Source: JAFDZW01 sp964404255
Lineage (GTDB): Bacteria > Bacteroidota > Ignavibacteria > Palsa-1295
Assembly: GCA_964404255.1 (NCBI GenBank)
Contig: CAYOJJ010000007.1
Location: forward strand, 1-64,000
DNA: 64,000 bases
Direction: 5' to 3'
The notes below the pieces were generated by a model. It was not told where the DNA came from. It ran no database searches and saw nothing but the letters and a program-made list of their open reading frames with translations. Positions 35,101 to 45,262 of the stretch are shown here, piece by piece. How positions within the stretch are numbered: the stretch's first letter is position 1; every line of letters starts with the position of its first letter. The position numbers and the translations under genes were made by a program.

Positions 35101-35778
35101 ATGTTCGATTTGATCTTCTACATCTTCGGTATTATTACTCTTGCCGGTGCCATTGTCACCGCAATGAATAAGAATATTGTCTACGCCGCCTTTGGCCTGC
35201 TCTTCACCTTTTTTGGAGTGGCTGGCCTGTATGTCATGGCGAATGCCGATTTTCTTGCCGTTACTCAGTTAATGGTGTATGTCGGCGGTATCTTAATTCT
35301 GCTGATCTTCGGTGTTATGCTTACTAACCGCATCGCCTCGGCGAACATTGTTGTCAATTCGGGGCCAAAAGCAGTTGCCGGTATTCTTTCACTTGGTTTA
35401 CTGGCTATTCTATTTGCCGCTTACTTCGGTTCCGGTTCAGAAGTAAAAGTAAAGACTCCGGACGGCAAAACGAAAACAGAATCTTCCTTTGTCACCTATA
35501 AGAGCAATCCCTGGAATCGCACTCCGCTTTGGAATAAAGATGCGAACGAACGAATTTTATCGCAGAAGTACGGTACACCTTCGGAAATGAAGCATAACGA
35601 AGGATCGAGCGGTACTTCCAATGAGATCGGTACCTTATTTCTTACCGATTACCTCCTTCCGTTTGAAGTAGTCTCGGTGGTGCTGCTTGTTGCCCTTATC
35701 GGCGCAACCATGATCGCCCGTAAGGAGCCTACGCCGGAAGAAGAAGCGATCTCCGAAGCTTTAACCACGAACAGTTAA
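35101..35778 (+). CDS. nuoJ: NADH-quinone oxidoreductase subunit J
   Basis: 225 residues. The first ~120 residues carry the conserved helices of NuoJ, with VYVGGILILLIFGVMLTN (helix 3 with the pi-bulge region). A ~50-residue polar insert (VKVKTPDGKTKTESSF to NEGSSGTSNEIG) precedes the last helix, LLPFEVVSVVLLVALIGATMIARKE, shown here only by its LPFEVVSVVLLVALIGA core. NuoJ is a membrane-arm subunit linking H to the antiporter-like subunits. Confidence 0.94.
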   Translation: MFDLIFYIFGIITLAGAIVTAMNKNIVYAAFGLLFTFFGVAGLYVMANADFLAVTQLMVYVGGILILLIFGVMLTNRIASANIVVNSGPKAVAGILSLGLLAILFAAYFGSGSEVKVKTPDGKTKTESSFVTYKSNPWNRTPLWNKDANERILSQKYGTPSEMKHNEGSSGTSNEIGTLFLTDYLLPFEVVSVVLLVALIGATMIARKEPTPEEEAISEALTTNS

Positions 35779-35787
35779 TCGAAATCT

Positions 35788-36096
35788 ATGTCGATCGGAC
35801 TCAACCATTTCCTTTTTATTAGCGCCGTGCTGTTCGTGCTGGGCGTGTACTCGATGCTTTCACGCCGTAATGTTATCGCCATCCTGATGGGTGTCGAGCT
35901 GATTCTCAATGCGGCTAATATCAATTTTATCGCTTTTAGCCGTTACGGTGGTATCAATATCGGCGGTCAACTGGCATCGATCTTTGTGATTGTTATTGCA
36001 GCAGCCGAAGCAGCCGTTGCGCTGGCGATCGTACTGAATATCTATAAGAATTTCAAAACGGTCAATCCTTCGGAGGCCGATTCACTCAGGGATTAA
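35788..36096 (+). CDS. nuoK: NADH-quinone oxidoreductase subunit K
   Basis: 102 residues, three membrane helices, standard length. Conserved glutamates lie in MGVELILNAANINF and in AAAEAAVALAIVLNIYK, both required for proton translocation in the family. It starts 9 bases after nuoJ. Confidence 0.97.
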   Translation: MSIGLNHFLFISAVLFVLGVYSMLSRRNVIAILMGVELILNAANINFIAFSRYGGINIGGQLASIFVIVIAAAEAAVALAIVLNIYKNFKTVNPSEADSLRD

Positions 36097-36114
36097 CCGA
36101 ACGAATAACAGACT

Positions 36115-38346
36115 ATGCACCAACTGATAGCACTATCGCTGGTAATTTTAGGACTGCCGCTGCTGTCGTTCCTGATCATTATTTTTAATCAGAAACGACT
36201 CAATCACAAAGCGCATCTGATCGGCTTACCGATCATGGGCACAGCGCTGGTATTGGCACTCTACATCTGTTTTACCAAATTGTCGTCCATTGCCGATCCT
36301 ATTAATTTTACCTTTAATTGGATCAGCTTTGGCAATGTCCCTGGAGTAGGGGAGTGGATTATTACCTCCGGTGTAATGATCGATAACCTCACTGCTATCA
36401 TGCTGGTGGTGGTTACTCTTATTTCATTCTTAGTGCATTTATTCTCGAGCGTGTACATGCACGATGATATCAGATATAGCCGCTATTTTGCCTATCTCGG
36501 TATCTTCACCTTCTCGATGCTCGGTATCGTGCTTGGTAATAACCTCTTTTCCATCTATATTTTCTGGGAATTGGTAGGTTTTTCGAGCTACGCGCTTATT
36601 TCACATTGGTATGAGAAACCGGGCCCGCAGTATGCTTCCAAAAAAGCATTTATTGCAAACCGTGTCGGTGACGTTGGTATGTGGACCGGTCTGATGATCA
36701 TGTTCACGTCCTTCCATACGTTTGACTTTGGAAAGATCTTCGCGGCTATTCACAATGGTTTACCTCCAACGTTCAGCTTCCTTGGTATGAGTCCGGAAGC
36801 AACGTTGACGGCAGCAGGTATTTTAATTTTCTGTGGTGCTGTTGGTAAAAGCGCTCAATTCCCATTGCACGTCTGGTTACCGGACGCAATGGAAGGCCCG
36901 ACTCCGGTATCTGCACTTATCCATGCAGCAACGATGGTCGCCGCTGGTGTCTATCTTACCTGTCGCATTTTCCCGATCCTTACCGGCGATGCCATGCTCG
37001 TCGTTGCGCTTGTCGGTGGGTTCACGAGTTTCCTTGCTGCTTCGATCGCTCTGACGCAGAACGATCTGAAAAAAGTACTGGCGTATTCCACTGTCTCGCA
37101 GTTGGGATATATGATCATGGCACTCGGTGTCGGTGCGTTCAGTGCCGGCTTCTTCCATTTGGTAACGCATGCTATGTTCAAAGCCTGCCTCTTCCTCGGC
37201 TCGGGCTCGGTTATTCATGCGATGCATCATTCCCTGCATCATTTGCATGACCATCATACCGATCCTCAGGATATGCGTAACATGGGTGGGTTGCGGAAGA
37301 AGATGCCCATTACGGCCGCGACCTTTATTATCGCTACACTTGCTATCAGCGGTATTCCGCTCATGTCAGGTTTTATGTCGAAGGATGAGATCCTTGCCGG
37401 AGCTACTGCTTATAGCTCATTACAGGGAGGTATTGCATCCGTTCTTCCATGGGTTGGTTTCGGTGTGGCAATGATGACGGCCTTCTATATGTGGCGTCAG
37501 GTCTTCATGACCTTCTTCGGTGAGCCGAAAATGCCGGAAGTGTATGCTCATATCCATGAGTCACCGAAAGCAATGACGATACCGCTTATTATTTTGGCAT
37601 CGCTTTCTTTCTGGATTTGGTACGGTGGTAACCCGATCGATCCGGCCAATGGCTGGTTCATGAAGAAATGGGCTCCGACCCCGGCGCAGATCGTCCCGGC
37701 AGCTACCGCTCCGCATTTTGCTCATGCTGCAACCGGTGGCGAACACCCTGAAGCAGCAGCCGAGCATCATGAAGCGGCTGAAGGGCATGCTGCTGAAGCG
37801 ATGCATACTGAAGCTACTACTGCTACTCATTATGAAATGATGGAGCATCAGGAAGTACTCGAGCATAAAACGCACGAGGTTGCTTCTACCGGTATGCTTA
37901 TCTCGATCATTGTTGCTCTGACCGGCATTGCTTTAGCATGGTTCTTATATATTAAGAATACTGCTCTGGCCGGTAAGATCGCGACGGCCTTCAAGCCGCT
38001 CTATAAGTTTAGCTTGAATAAATGGTATATCGACGAACTCTATGAATTTGTATTTGTCGGTTCGTTCATGCTCATATCGAGGGGCTGTGTGTGGTTCGAT
38101 TCCAATATTGTCGATGGTATCGTCAATGGAGTCGGTACGACGACTATTATGATCTCGAAAGTTGGCGGTTGGATCGATCGCTATATCGTCGATGGCCTTG
38201 TAAATCTTGTTGCCGGTGTATCGCAGATCATCGGATTATTCTTCCGCTCGTTCCAGACCGGTAAGGTACAAACCTACCTGGCCTGGGCACTGGCCGGAAT
38301 GATGATCGTTTTTGCTGCGCTCGCCTGGGGCATGAAATTAATGTAA
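36115..38346 (+). CDS. nuoL: NADH-quinone oxidoreductase subunit L with His-rich insert
   Basis: 743 residues, longer than usual (~610-650). Antiporter-like core: IYIFWELVGFSSYALI, KSAQFPLHVWLPDAMEGPTP and a conserved lysine helix (LTQNDLKKVLAYSTVSQLGY). An insert of ~70 residues (about 522-593) is very rich in H, E and A (HPEAAAEHHEAAEGHAAEA). It lies between the core and the C-terminal helices that form the lateral arm and final anchor. The insert would be exposed and could bind metal ions; this is inference. It is followed by an S8 protease gene, not nuoM. Confidence 0.95.
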   Translation: MHQLIALSLVILGLPLLSFLIIIFNQKRLNHKAHLIGLPIMGTALVLALYICFTKLSSIADPINFTFNWISFGNVPGVGEWIITSGVMIDNLTAIMLVVVTLISFLVHLFSSVYMHDDIRYSRYFAYLGIFTFSMLGIVLGNNLFSIYIFWELVGFSSYALISHWYEKPGPQYASKKAFIANRVGDVGMWTGLMIMFTSFHTFDFGKIFAAIHNGLPPTFSFLGMSPEATLTAAGILIFCGAVGKSAQFPLHVWLPDAMEGPTPVSALIHAATMVAAGVYLTCRIFPILTGDAMLVVALVGGFTSFLAASIALTQNDLKKVLAYSTVSQLGYMIMALGVGAFSAGFFHLVTHAMFKACLFLGSGSVIHAMHHSLHHLHDHHTDPQDMRNMGGLRKKMPITAATFIIATLAISGIPLMSGFMSKDEILAGATAYSSLQGGIASVLPWVGFGVAMMTAFYMWRQVFMTFFGEPKMPEVYAHIHESPKAMTIPLIILASLSFWIWYGGNPIDPANGWFMKKWAPTPAQIVPAATAPHFAHAATGGEHPEAAAEHHEAAEGHAAEAMHTEATTATHYEMMEHQEVLEHKTHEVASTGMLISIIVALTGIALAWFLYIKNTALAGKIATAFKPLYKFSLNKWYIDELYEFVFVGSFMLISRGCVWFDSNIVDGIVNGVGTTTIMISKVGGWIDRYIVDGLVNLVAGVSQIIGLFFRSFQTGKVQTYLAWALAGMMIVFAALAWGMKLM

Positions 38347-38385
38347 TATCTGTACCCCCGAAGAACCAAAGAAGGAATAAGATCA

Positions 38386-40815
38386 ATGAAAACCGTAACG
38401 ATAGCTGTTGCAAGCATTCTCGCCATTATTATGGCGGCGGTTGCTCCTGCACAGACGGTTCAAAGTGTTTCTCCGGGGAAGAAAGCTGTTTTTGAACCTG
38501 GCTTTTTATATGTGAAATTTACGGCAAAGAGCCATATTAAATCTTACAATCTCGCTGTTGGAAAACCGACCGGGAATAAGGAATTAGATAACGTGTTGTC
38601 GGAGATCGGCGTAACGGAAATTCATGCGTTCGATCATGTAACGCGCGATAATGTTAATGCCTGGGCTTTTGCTGCTGATAGAACTGCCGAGATCGAGATC
38701 AGAACAACTGAAAATCCCATTTCGCTTGAAGAGGCTGAGGCCAAATTACAGGCTCTTGGTGTCGTCGAGATCGCTGCGAGAAAAATGATCTTCCAACCCT
38801 GCGTTGTTATTCCTAACGATCAGGGTTACTCCTCCCAATGGGCATTACCAAAAATGCAATTACCCCAAGCCTGGGATCTGAGCAAAGGTGATAGCAACGT
38901 TATTATTGCAGTACTCGATGAAGGAGTAAATTACCTCCATGAAGACCTCCAGAAAAATCTGGCGATCAATTATGGGGAAATGGGCAAGGATAAGGACGGC
39001 AAAGATAAAGCTACCAACGGGATCGATGACGATAAGGATGGTAAGGTCGATAACTGGCGCGGCTGGGATCTCGCTGGAGGCAATGGGAGCCCGACAACTC
39101 TCGGAGATAATGATCCAATGCCCGGGCCCGGTGAAGGCCATGGTACGTTTGTAGCCGGTTGTGCTGCTGCAACACCCAATAATACTCTCGGAGTAGCCGG
39201 TACAGGATATAATTGCCATTATATGCCGGTTAAATGTACTGCCGATACCGGAAAGAACGCCGGTAGTATCAATTATGGGTATTCCGGTATTTATTATGCA
39301 GCCACTCATGGAGCTCGGCTGATTAACTGTTCCTGGGGTGGGTCTGCCCAAGGCGCAACGACCAACGATATTATTTATCTTCAAAGCTTTATTGATTCGG
39401 CCAATGCTCATGGAGCATTGGTTGTCGCCGCTGCAGGAAACGATGGAAAGAATACCGATAATGAAGGCTTTATTCCGGCTTGCCTGAATAATCTTCTTTC
39501 GGTCGGTGCGACCCAGAAAAATACTCCAACTCAGGGAGATACAGTTATCGGCTTTTCCAATTATGGCCGACGCATCAAAGTATATGCGCCCGGTGGTGAT
39601 ATTTACTCTACCCAATTTCCGGGTACGAATAATTATGGATTTTCCGGCGGGACATCCTTTGCCTGTCCGCTCACGGCCGGTATTGCCGGGCTGGTATGGG
39701 CAAAATATCCGGAATGGTCCGGCTCTATCGTTACTGCACAGATCGTAAAAACCTGCGATCCGATCTCTTTCCCAGCCGATAAAAATTTATATTGGGGAAG
39801 AGTGAATGCCTATAAAGCACTCGCTGCTCCGGTCGTCCCGGGCTTAGTGGTAAAAGGGTATTCGTTGGATGGTGTTCCGAATGGTACTATCGAATATCTT
39901 AATAAGGAATTTACAGTCACCGTAACTCTGAAGAATGTAGCTGCCAACTGGACTTTCACCACGGCCAAACTTGCTTCAGACGATCTTTATGATGTAACAC
40001 AGGGTACTTCTTCGCTCGGCAGTCTTTCGGCCGGTGCTCTTAAAACGGTTTCGTTCAGCTTCCAGCGTAATGGTAATGACGATGATGAAAATTTACCGTT
40101 GAAAATAGTATTAAGCGATGGAAATACGTATAGCGATACCGAATATGTGACTATACCTATTACCGGCGATAATATTTACACAAAGCCACCGGTTGTTGCC
40201 CCGCAGAGCTATAGCATCGATGGTGTACCCAATGGCTCCCTGGAATATATCAATAAAAAATACCAATTAGATCTTTCCTTAAAAAATAGCGGCGGCCCGG
40301 CTTCTATAACAGCTATTCTTATCCCCCGAACGGGATATAGCATTCAGCAGGGAATATCGGCTCTCGGCAACATAGCAACCGAAGCTTCGAAGACGGCAAT
40401 GTTCCAATTCACCCGCGATAGCAGTGACGACGGTCATTCGCTCCCGATGGATATTGCAATATCCGATAATAACACTTATAAGGATACTATCCATTTAAAT
40501 ATTGCGATCACGGGTAATAAAGTACTGACCGATGCGGTCGCCACTACCCCGGCTATTTCCCCAAGAATGTATGTAATACCGAACCCGGCTATTAATTCAG
40601 CAAAACTAATGCTGAGCTTGCTGCGTGAGACAGATGTAACCCTGCGGATCACCGATCTTATGGGACGAACCATCAAGACGCTTACTCCCGGCGCTTTTGC
40701 CGAGGGGCAAAGTGAATATGAACTCCCCTTGGAAGGACTTTCCGGTGGAGTCTATATTCTTCATCTTGAAAGTTCGGCTGGCGAACACTACGTTACCCGT
40801 TTGGTATTGCAATAA
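38386..40815 (+). CDS. Secreted S8 (subtilisin-like) serine protease with T9SS sorting domain
   Basis: 809 residues with a signal peptide (MKTVTIAVASILAIIMAAVAPAQ, cut site after APAQ). Catalytic triad: D178 (AVLDEGVNY), H252 (GHGTFVAG) and S424 (GGTSFACP), with AAGNDGKN as the oxyanion-hole region. Two similar beta domains follow, each starting SLDGVPNGTIEY or SIDGVPNGSLEY (about 487-710). The end (MYVIPNPAINSA, LRITDLMGRTIK, LSGGVYILHLES) is a T9SS type-A sorting domain, so it acts outside the cell. It lies between nuoL and nuoM on the same strand with short gaps (39 and 32 bases), a position unrelated to complex I function. Confidence 0.93.
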   Translation: MKTVTIAVASILAIIMAAVAPAQTVQSVSPGKKAVFEPGFLYVKFTAKSHIKSYNLAVGKPTGNKELDNVLSEIGVTEIHAFDHVTRDNVNAWAFAADRTAEIEIRTTENPISLEEAEAKLQALGVVEIAARKMIFQPCVVIPNDQGYSSQWALPKMQLPQAWDLSKGDSNVIIAVLDEGVNYLHEDLQKNLAINYGEMGKDKDGKDKATNGIDDDKDGKVDNWRGWDLAGGNGSPTTLGDNDPMPGPGEGHGTFVAGCAAATPNNTLGVAGTGYNCHYMPVKCTADTGKNAGSINYGYSGIYYAATHGARLINCSWGGSAQGATTNDIIYLQSFIDSANAHGALVVAAAGNDGKNTDNEGFIPACLNNLLSVGATQKNTPTQGDTVIGFSNYGRRIKVYAPGGDIYSTQFPGTNNYGFSGGTSFACPLTAGIAGLVWAKYPEWSGSIVTAQIVKTCDPISFPADKNLYWGRVNAYKALAAPVVPGLVVKGYSLDGVPNGTIEYLNKEFTVTVTLKNVAANWTFTTAKLASDDLYDVTQGTSSLGSLSAGALKTVSFSFQRNGNDDDENLPLKIVLSDGNTYSDTEYVTIPITGDNIYTKPPVVAPQSYSIDGVPNGSLEYINKKYQLDLSLKNSGGPASITAILIPRTGYSIQQGISALGNIATEASKTAMFQFTRDSSDDGHSLPMDIAISDNNTYKDTIHLNIAITGNKVLTDAVATTPAISPRMYVIPNPAINSAKLMLSLLRETDVTLRITDLMGRTIKTLTPGAFAEGQSEYELPLEGLSGGVYILHLESSAGEHYVTRLVLQ

Positions 40816-40847
40816 CGATTGTACACAGACTATTTGATTAACGGACT

Positions 40848-42449
40848 ATGACCTTTAGCTTTCCGATCCTGACCATCCTGACCTTCCTGCCGGTGGCGGG
40901 GATGATCATCACGGCATTGCTGCCGAAAACAAATATCAAGGCGCTTCGGGGTGTGACCGTAGGGACAACCATCCTTATGATCATTTTCTCAGTCGTCCTT
41001 TGGATGAATTTTAATTCTTCGCTTGGCGGCATCAACGATCCGAAAAGCTTCCAATTTGTGGAGCGCGTATCCTGGATCAGGCTTTCGGGGCTGCCGGTCT
41101 TTGGTAACATTGCCATCGACTATTCAATGGGTATCGATGGGCTTTCCGTTACGATGGTCTTGCTGACCTCATTGATCTCCTTTGTTGGTGCGATCGCGAG
41201 TTTCTCGATCCACAAACAGGAAAAAGGATACTTCATGATGTATCTCCTGCTTGTGACGGGTATGATGGGAGTATTCGTATCGCTGGATTTCTTCCTATTC
41301 TATATCTTCTGGGAATTGATGCTGCTGCCGATGTACTTCCTTATCGGTATTTGGGGAGGTCCGCGTCGTGAGTATGCTGCGATCAAGTTCTTTATCTATA
41401 CACTCTTTGGCTCGATCTTCATGTTACTCGTGATGATCGGTTTGAATATGACGACGGTTGTAAAGAGCGGCGATATTTCCTGGCATACGTTTAACCTGCT
41501 CGATATGATGAATCCGGCAAATCATCAGGCCGGTTCGATCTTCGCCGGTTCTATGACAACGTGGAGATATATCGGCTATCTCGGCCTCTTCCTTGGCTTT
41601 GCTATCAAGATACCGATGTTCCCATTCCATACGTGGCTGCCCGATGCCCACGTAGAAGCGCCGACGGCTATCTCGGTTATTCTTGCCGGTGTGCTTCTGA
41701 AAATGGGTACGTATGGTATTCTGCGCATCTGCTTTGGTATCTTTCCGGAAATTGCCATCGAGACGAGCAAATACATGGTGATCTTCGGCTTCATCAATAT
41801 CGTCTATGGTGCGTTCTGCGCAATGGCTCAGAAAGATCTTAAGAAGCTTATCGCTTATTCCTCGGTCAGCCACATGGGGTATGTCTTACTCGGTATGGCG
41901 GCGTTGAATTCGCAGGGGCTGGCCGGAGCTATCTTTCAGATGTTCAACCACGGTACAATCACTGCCATGCTCTTCCTGAGTGTCGGTGTGCTTTACGATC
42001 AGGCTCATACGCGTGGTCTTAATGAATTCGGAGGTCTCGCGAATAAGATGCCGAAGTACTTCGCCTTCGTGGTGATCTGCTATTTCGCTTCGCTTGGCTT
42101 ACCCGGCTTCTCGGGCTTTATCTCGGAAGCGTTCGTCTTCCTCGGTGCGTTCCAAAGCTTCCAGTTCTGGACGATCCTTTCAACGCTTGGTATCATTCTT
42201 ACAGCCGCGTACATGCTCTGGGCATTACAGCGTATGTTCCTCGGTACCTTACCGGAGCGCTGGAGCGGCCTCGTCGATATTAACGGACGTGAAATGGTAT
42301 CGCTCGTTCCGCTTGCTATCATCGTGATCTTCCTCGGCATTTATCCTTCGCCGATCCTGAATCTTATGATGACAAGCGTGAATCAATTAGCGGATTTTAT
42401 TCATAAGTCCGTTCCGCAGGTAGCCCAGGCCGCTGCGATCATAAAATAA
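40848..42449 (+). CDS. nuoM: NADH-quinone oxidoreductase subunit M
   Basis: 533 residues with 14 or so membrane helices. Motifs: FYIFWELMLLPMYFLIG (with the conserved glutamate), KIPMFPFHTWLPDAHVEAPT and AQKDLKKLIAYSSVSHMGY (conserved lysines). It is an antiporter-like proton-pumping subunit. Separated from nuoL by the protease gene; nuoN follows after 46 bases. Confidence 0.96.
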   Translation: MTFSFPILTILTFLPVAGMIITALLPKTNIKALRGVTVGTTILMIIFSVVLWMNFNSSLGGINDPKSFQFVERVSWIRLSGLPVFGNIAIDYSMGIDGLSVTMVLLTSLISFVGAIASFSIHKQEKGYFMMYLLLVTGMMGVFVSLDFFLFYIFWELMLLPMYFLIGIWGGPRREYAAIKFFIYTLFGSIFMLLVMIGLNMTTVVKSGDISWHTFNLLDMMNPANHQAGSIFAGSMTTWRYIGYLGLFLGFAIKIPMFPFHTWLPDAHVEAPTAISVILAGVLLKMGTYGILRICFGIFPEIAIETSKYMVIFGFINIVYGAFCAMAQKDLKKLIAYSSVSHMGYVLLGMAALNSQGLAGAIFQMFNHGTITAMLFLSVGVLYDQAHTRGLNEFGGLANKMPKYFAFVVICYFASLGLPGFSGFISEAFVFLGAFQSFQFWTILSTLGIILTAAYMLWALQRMFLGTLPERWSGLVDINGREMVSLVPLAIIVIFLGIYPSPILNLMMTSVNQLADFIHKSVPQVAQAAAIIK

Positions 42450-42495
42450 TAGTTGTAAAAAGGCTAACCGATTTCAGAAGCTTTTTCTTGTAGCT

Positions 42496-44208
42496 ATGCA
42501 CTCATTCTTGCTTGATATGGCAGCTGCCGGAAATGGATTGACAAAATTCATTTCGGTGAGTATGCAGAATTTTCAGCCGGAAACGACTCTCACGGTAGGG
42601 TTTCTGCTTGCCATTGTTTTCGATCTGCTGATCAAGAAATCTTCCATGAAAAAAGCGACCGGGGTATTTGCCCTGATCGTTCTGGGTACAGCCTTCGCCC
42701 TTTCCTGTATGCAGATGACGTGGTATAATGCTGCTGAGCATGGCTGGAAAGGTGGCAACATTATTTTCCCGTATACACAGACCCTGTTTGCTCCGCAGCA
42801 CCAACCCGATGGCTCCTGGAGCGGGTATGGTATGGCAGTCGTGGATAACTTCGGTGTGATCTTTAAGATGATCATCTCGCTTTCCGGGATGATGGTTATC
42901 GGTATGTCGATGCTTTCCAAAGAAGTCGAGGCGCGCGGCCGCAATAACGGCGAATTCTATTCGTTGTTACTGGCCCTCACCCTTGGTATGTTCCTCATGC
43001 CGTCTTCAATGGATTTGGTAATGATGTATATCTCGCTCGAACTCGTTTCGATCACGAGTTACATTATGGCAGGCTTCATGAAGGATAATTCGAGAAGTAC
43101 CGAAGCTTCAATGAAGTATGTGCTCTTCGGAGCATTCAGCTCCGGCCTGATGATCTATGGCTTCTCGATCATTTACGGTCTTACGGGTACGACGAATATC
43201 AATGCCATTCGGCAGATTCTCGAAGGGCAATTCGCCAATGGTACGGTCAATACCGTTGCGCTCTGGACGGCTGTTATTCTTTCGATCGCAGGTATGGGCT
43301 ATAAGATCAGTGCCGCACCATTTCACTTCTGGACGCCCGATGTTTATGAAGGTGCTCCGATACCGGTAACGGCATTGCTTTCAGTTGCTTCGAAAGCTGC
43401 TGGCTTTGGCTTATTAATGAGATTTTTACTCTTCGCCATTCCTTCGAACGGTTCAACGTTATTGCCGTATCTCAACTGGCCAATGCTTGTCGCTATTATG
43501 GCGGCCCTGACGATGACGCTCGGTAACTTTGCGGCTCTGCGGCAATCGAATGTTAAACGTATGCTTGCCTATTCGACGATCGCTCATGCCGGTTATATGA
43601 TGGTCGGCTTAGTGAGTATCGGGGCGGGACAGAAACTGATTGGCGTACAACCAGGGAATTTCGAAGCAGGAATGAGCTCCGATGCCGGTGTCACCTCGAT
43701 CCTAATCTATTTGATCTCATATCTCTTTACGAATCTTGGCGGGTTCTATGTTGTCATGCTGATCGCCAATAAGATCAATTCCGAGGAGATCGAAGATTAT
43801 AAAGGCTTTGCAAAGAAATCACCCTTGTTGGCATCGTGCCTCACGCTTTTCCTTGTATCGCTTACCGGTATCCCATTGACTGTGGGCTTCATCGGTAAGT
43901 TCTATATCTTTACTGCGATCGTCAAACAGCCACAATGGTTGTGGCTTACGGTCATTATGGCATTGAATTCTGTCGTCTCACTCTATTATTATGTACGCGT
44001 GATGCAGGCAATGTTCATCAAGCAGGCTGACGATCAGACAGCAGCGGCAGGAACGATCGAATTACAGCCCGATGGAACACTGCGTTACAGCATTATCTCC
44101 AAAGTGTTCATTTTTGCATTCCTCATTCCGACGGTCTTCTTCGGTATTTATTTTACCTGGCTGGTCGATTTCACGAGTAATGCCATTCGGTTCTTTATCG
44201 TACAATAA
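42496..44208 (+). CDS. nuoN: NADH-quinone oxidoreductase subunit N
   Basis: 570 residues, slightly long for NuoN. The antiporter core is visible: MYISLELVSITSYIMAGF, KISAAPFHFWTPDVYEGAP and LRQSNVKRMLAYSTIAHAGY. It completes the membrane arm. The stop codon (TAA at 44206-44208) abuts the GTG start of the rhodanese gene. Confidence 0.96.
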   Translation: MHSFLLDMAAAGNGLTKFISVSMQNFQPETTLTVGFLLAIVFDLLIKKSSMKKATGVFALIVLGTAFALSCMQMTWYNAAEHGWKGGNIIFPYTQTLFAPQHQPDGSWSGYGMAVVDNFGVIFKMIISLSGMMVIGMSMLSKEVEARGRNNGEFYSLLLALTLGMFLMPSSMDLVMMYISLELVSITSYIMAGFMKDNSRSTEASMKYVLFGAFSSGLMIYGFSIIYGLTGTTNINAIRQILEGQFANGTVNTVALWTAVILSIAGMGYKISAAPFHFWTPDVYEGAPIPVTALLSVASKAAGFGLLMRFLLFAIPSNGSTLLPYLNWPMLVAIMAALTMTLGNFAALRQSNVKRMLAYSTIAHAGYMMVGLVSIGAGQKLIGVQPGNFEAGMSSDAGVTSILIYLISYLFTNLGGFYVVMLIANKINSEEIEDYKGFAKKSPLLASCLTLFLVSLTGIPLTVGFIGKFYIFTAIVKQPQWLWLTVIMALNSVVSLYYYVRVMQAMFIKQADDQTAAAGTIELQPDGTLRYSIISKVFIFAFLIPTVFFGIYFTWLVDFTSNAIRFFIVQ

Positions 44209-44529
44209 GTGATACCATTTGAGATTTCTGTAGAAGAGTTCGATGCCTTGCGTAAAAAGGGGATCGAACACCAATTGATCGATTGCCGCCAGCCGAACGA
44301 GTTTCAAGTCTCGAATATCGGCGGTGAGCTTATGCCAATGCAGACTATCCCGCAGCATCTGGCAGATTTTCGTGACGATATCCCCTTGATCATTGTCTGC
44401 CGTACTGGCAGCCGCAGTGCGATGGTGACCCAGTTCTTACGCCAGAACGGCTTTCCCAATGCCCAGAACCTTGCCGGTGGTATTTATGCCTGGCATGATA
44501 AGATCGATCCGGAAGTAAAAAAATACTGA
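44209..44529 (+). CDS. Single-domain rhodanese-like protein
   Basis: 106 residues starting with GTG immediately after the nuoN stop. Rhodanese fold markers: LIDCRQPNEFQVSNIGGE, the active-site loop with the catalytic cysteine in IIVCRTGSRSAM, and NLAGGIYAW near the end. Such proteins transfer sulfane sulfur or act in sulfur trafficking. Its place at the end of the nuo operon gives it the same expression but no known role in complex I. Confidence 0.9.
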   Translation: MIPFEISVEEFDALRKKGIEHQLIDCRQPNEFQVSNIGGELMPMQTIPQHLADFRDDIPLIIVCRTGSRSAMVTQFLRQNGFPNAQNLAGGIYAWHDKIDPEVKKY

Positions 44530-44532
44530 GCC

Positions 44533-45258
44533 TCAGGCGAAGCGTTCGATAAATTGCTTGATGATCGGATCGTGGGATTCCATTAGTTCTTTCGGAGTAC
44601 CATCGAAATACGCCTTACCTTCATGAAGGAATATGACCCGTTTTGCTATTTCTTTTACTGTAAAAAGATCGTGCGTAATAATAAGATTGGTGGAGTTATA
44701 GACGTCGCATAAGTGCAGGATAAGCTCATCGATCTGATCGCTTGTTACCGGATCGAGACCCGTTGTCGGTTCATCGTAAAAGAGATATTTAGGCTCCATA
44801 GCGAGCGCCCGTGCCAAGCCTACGCGCTTTTTCATACCGCCCGATAGTTCGGAGGGTTTTTGATCGAGAATATTTTGCAGACCCACTTTTCGAAGGCATT
44901 CTTCCGCGATCTGTAATAACTTCGTGCTATCGCGTTGTCCCTGTTCCCATAGCCCAAGAGTTATATTTTCATAGACGGTCATCGAATCGAAAAGGGCGGC
45001 GTTCTGAAAGAGAAAACCGATACGCCGGCGCAGTGCATATAATTCGTTTTCAGATAGCGTTGCAATATCTTTACCATCGACTATTACCGACCCGGAATCG
45101 GGTTGAAGCAACCCGATAATATGCTTTAAGAGAACGCTCTTGCCGCAGCCGGATTTACCGATAACCGCTACCGTTTCTCCATCGGCAACAGACATCGTTA
45201 GCCCTCGAAGAACCACCCGTGAGCCGAAAGATTTATGGAGGTCTTTGATCTCGATCAT
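44533..45258 (-). CDS. ABC transporter ATP-binding protein, MlaF-like
   Basis: 241 residues. Walker A GKSGCGKSVLLKHI, signature LSGGMKKRVGLARAL, Walker B YLFYDEPTTGLDP and an H-loop ITHD. The MKKRV form of the signature is typical of the MCE/Mla (Ttg2A) group that moves phospholipids between membranes. The permease gene lies upstream with a 4-base gap. It converges with the rhodanese gene (3 bases between stops). Confidence 0.9.
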   Translation of the reverse strand: MIEIKDLHKSFGSRVVLRGLTMSVADGETVAVIGKSGCGKSVLLKHIIGLLQPDSGSVIVDGKDIATLSENELYALRRRIGFLFQNAALFDSMTVYENITLGLWEQGQRDSTKLLQIAEECLRKVGLQNILDQKPSELSGGMKKRVGLARALAMEPKYLFYDEPTTGLDPVTSDQIDELILHLCDVYNSTNLIITHDLFTVKEIAKRVIFLHEGKAYFDGTPKELMESHDPIIKQFIERFA

Positions 45259-45262
45259 TGCC

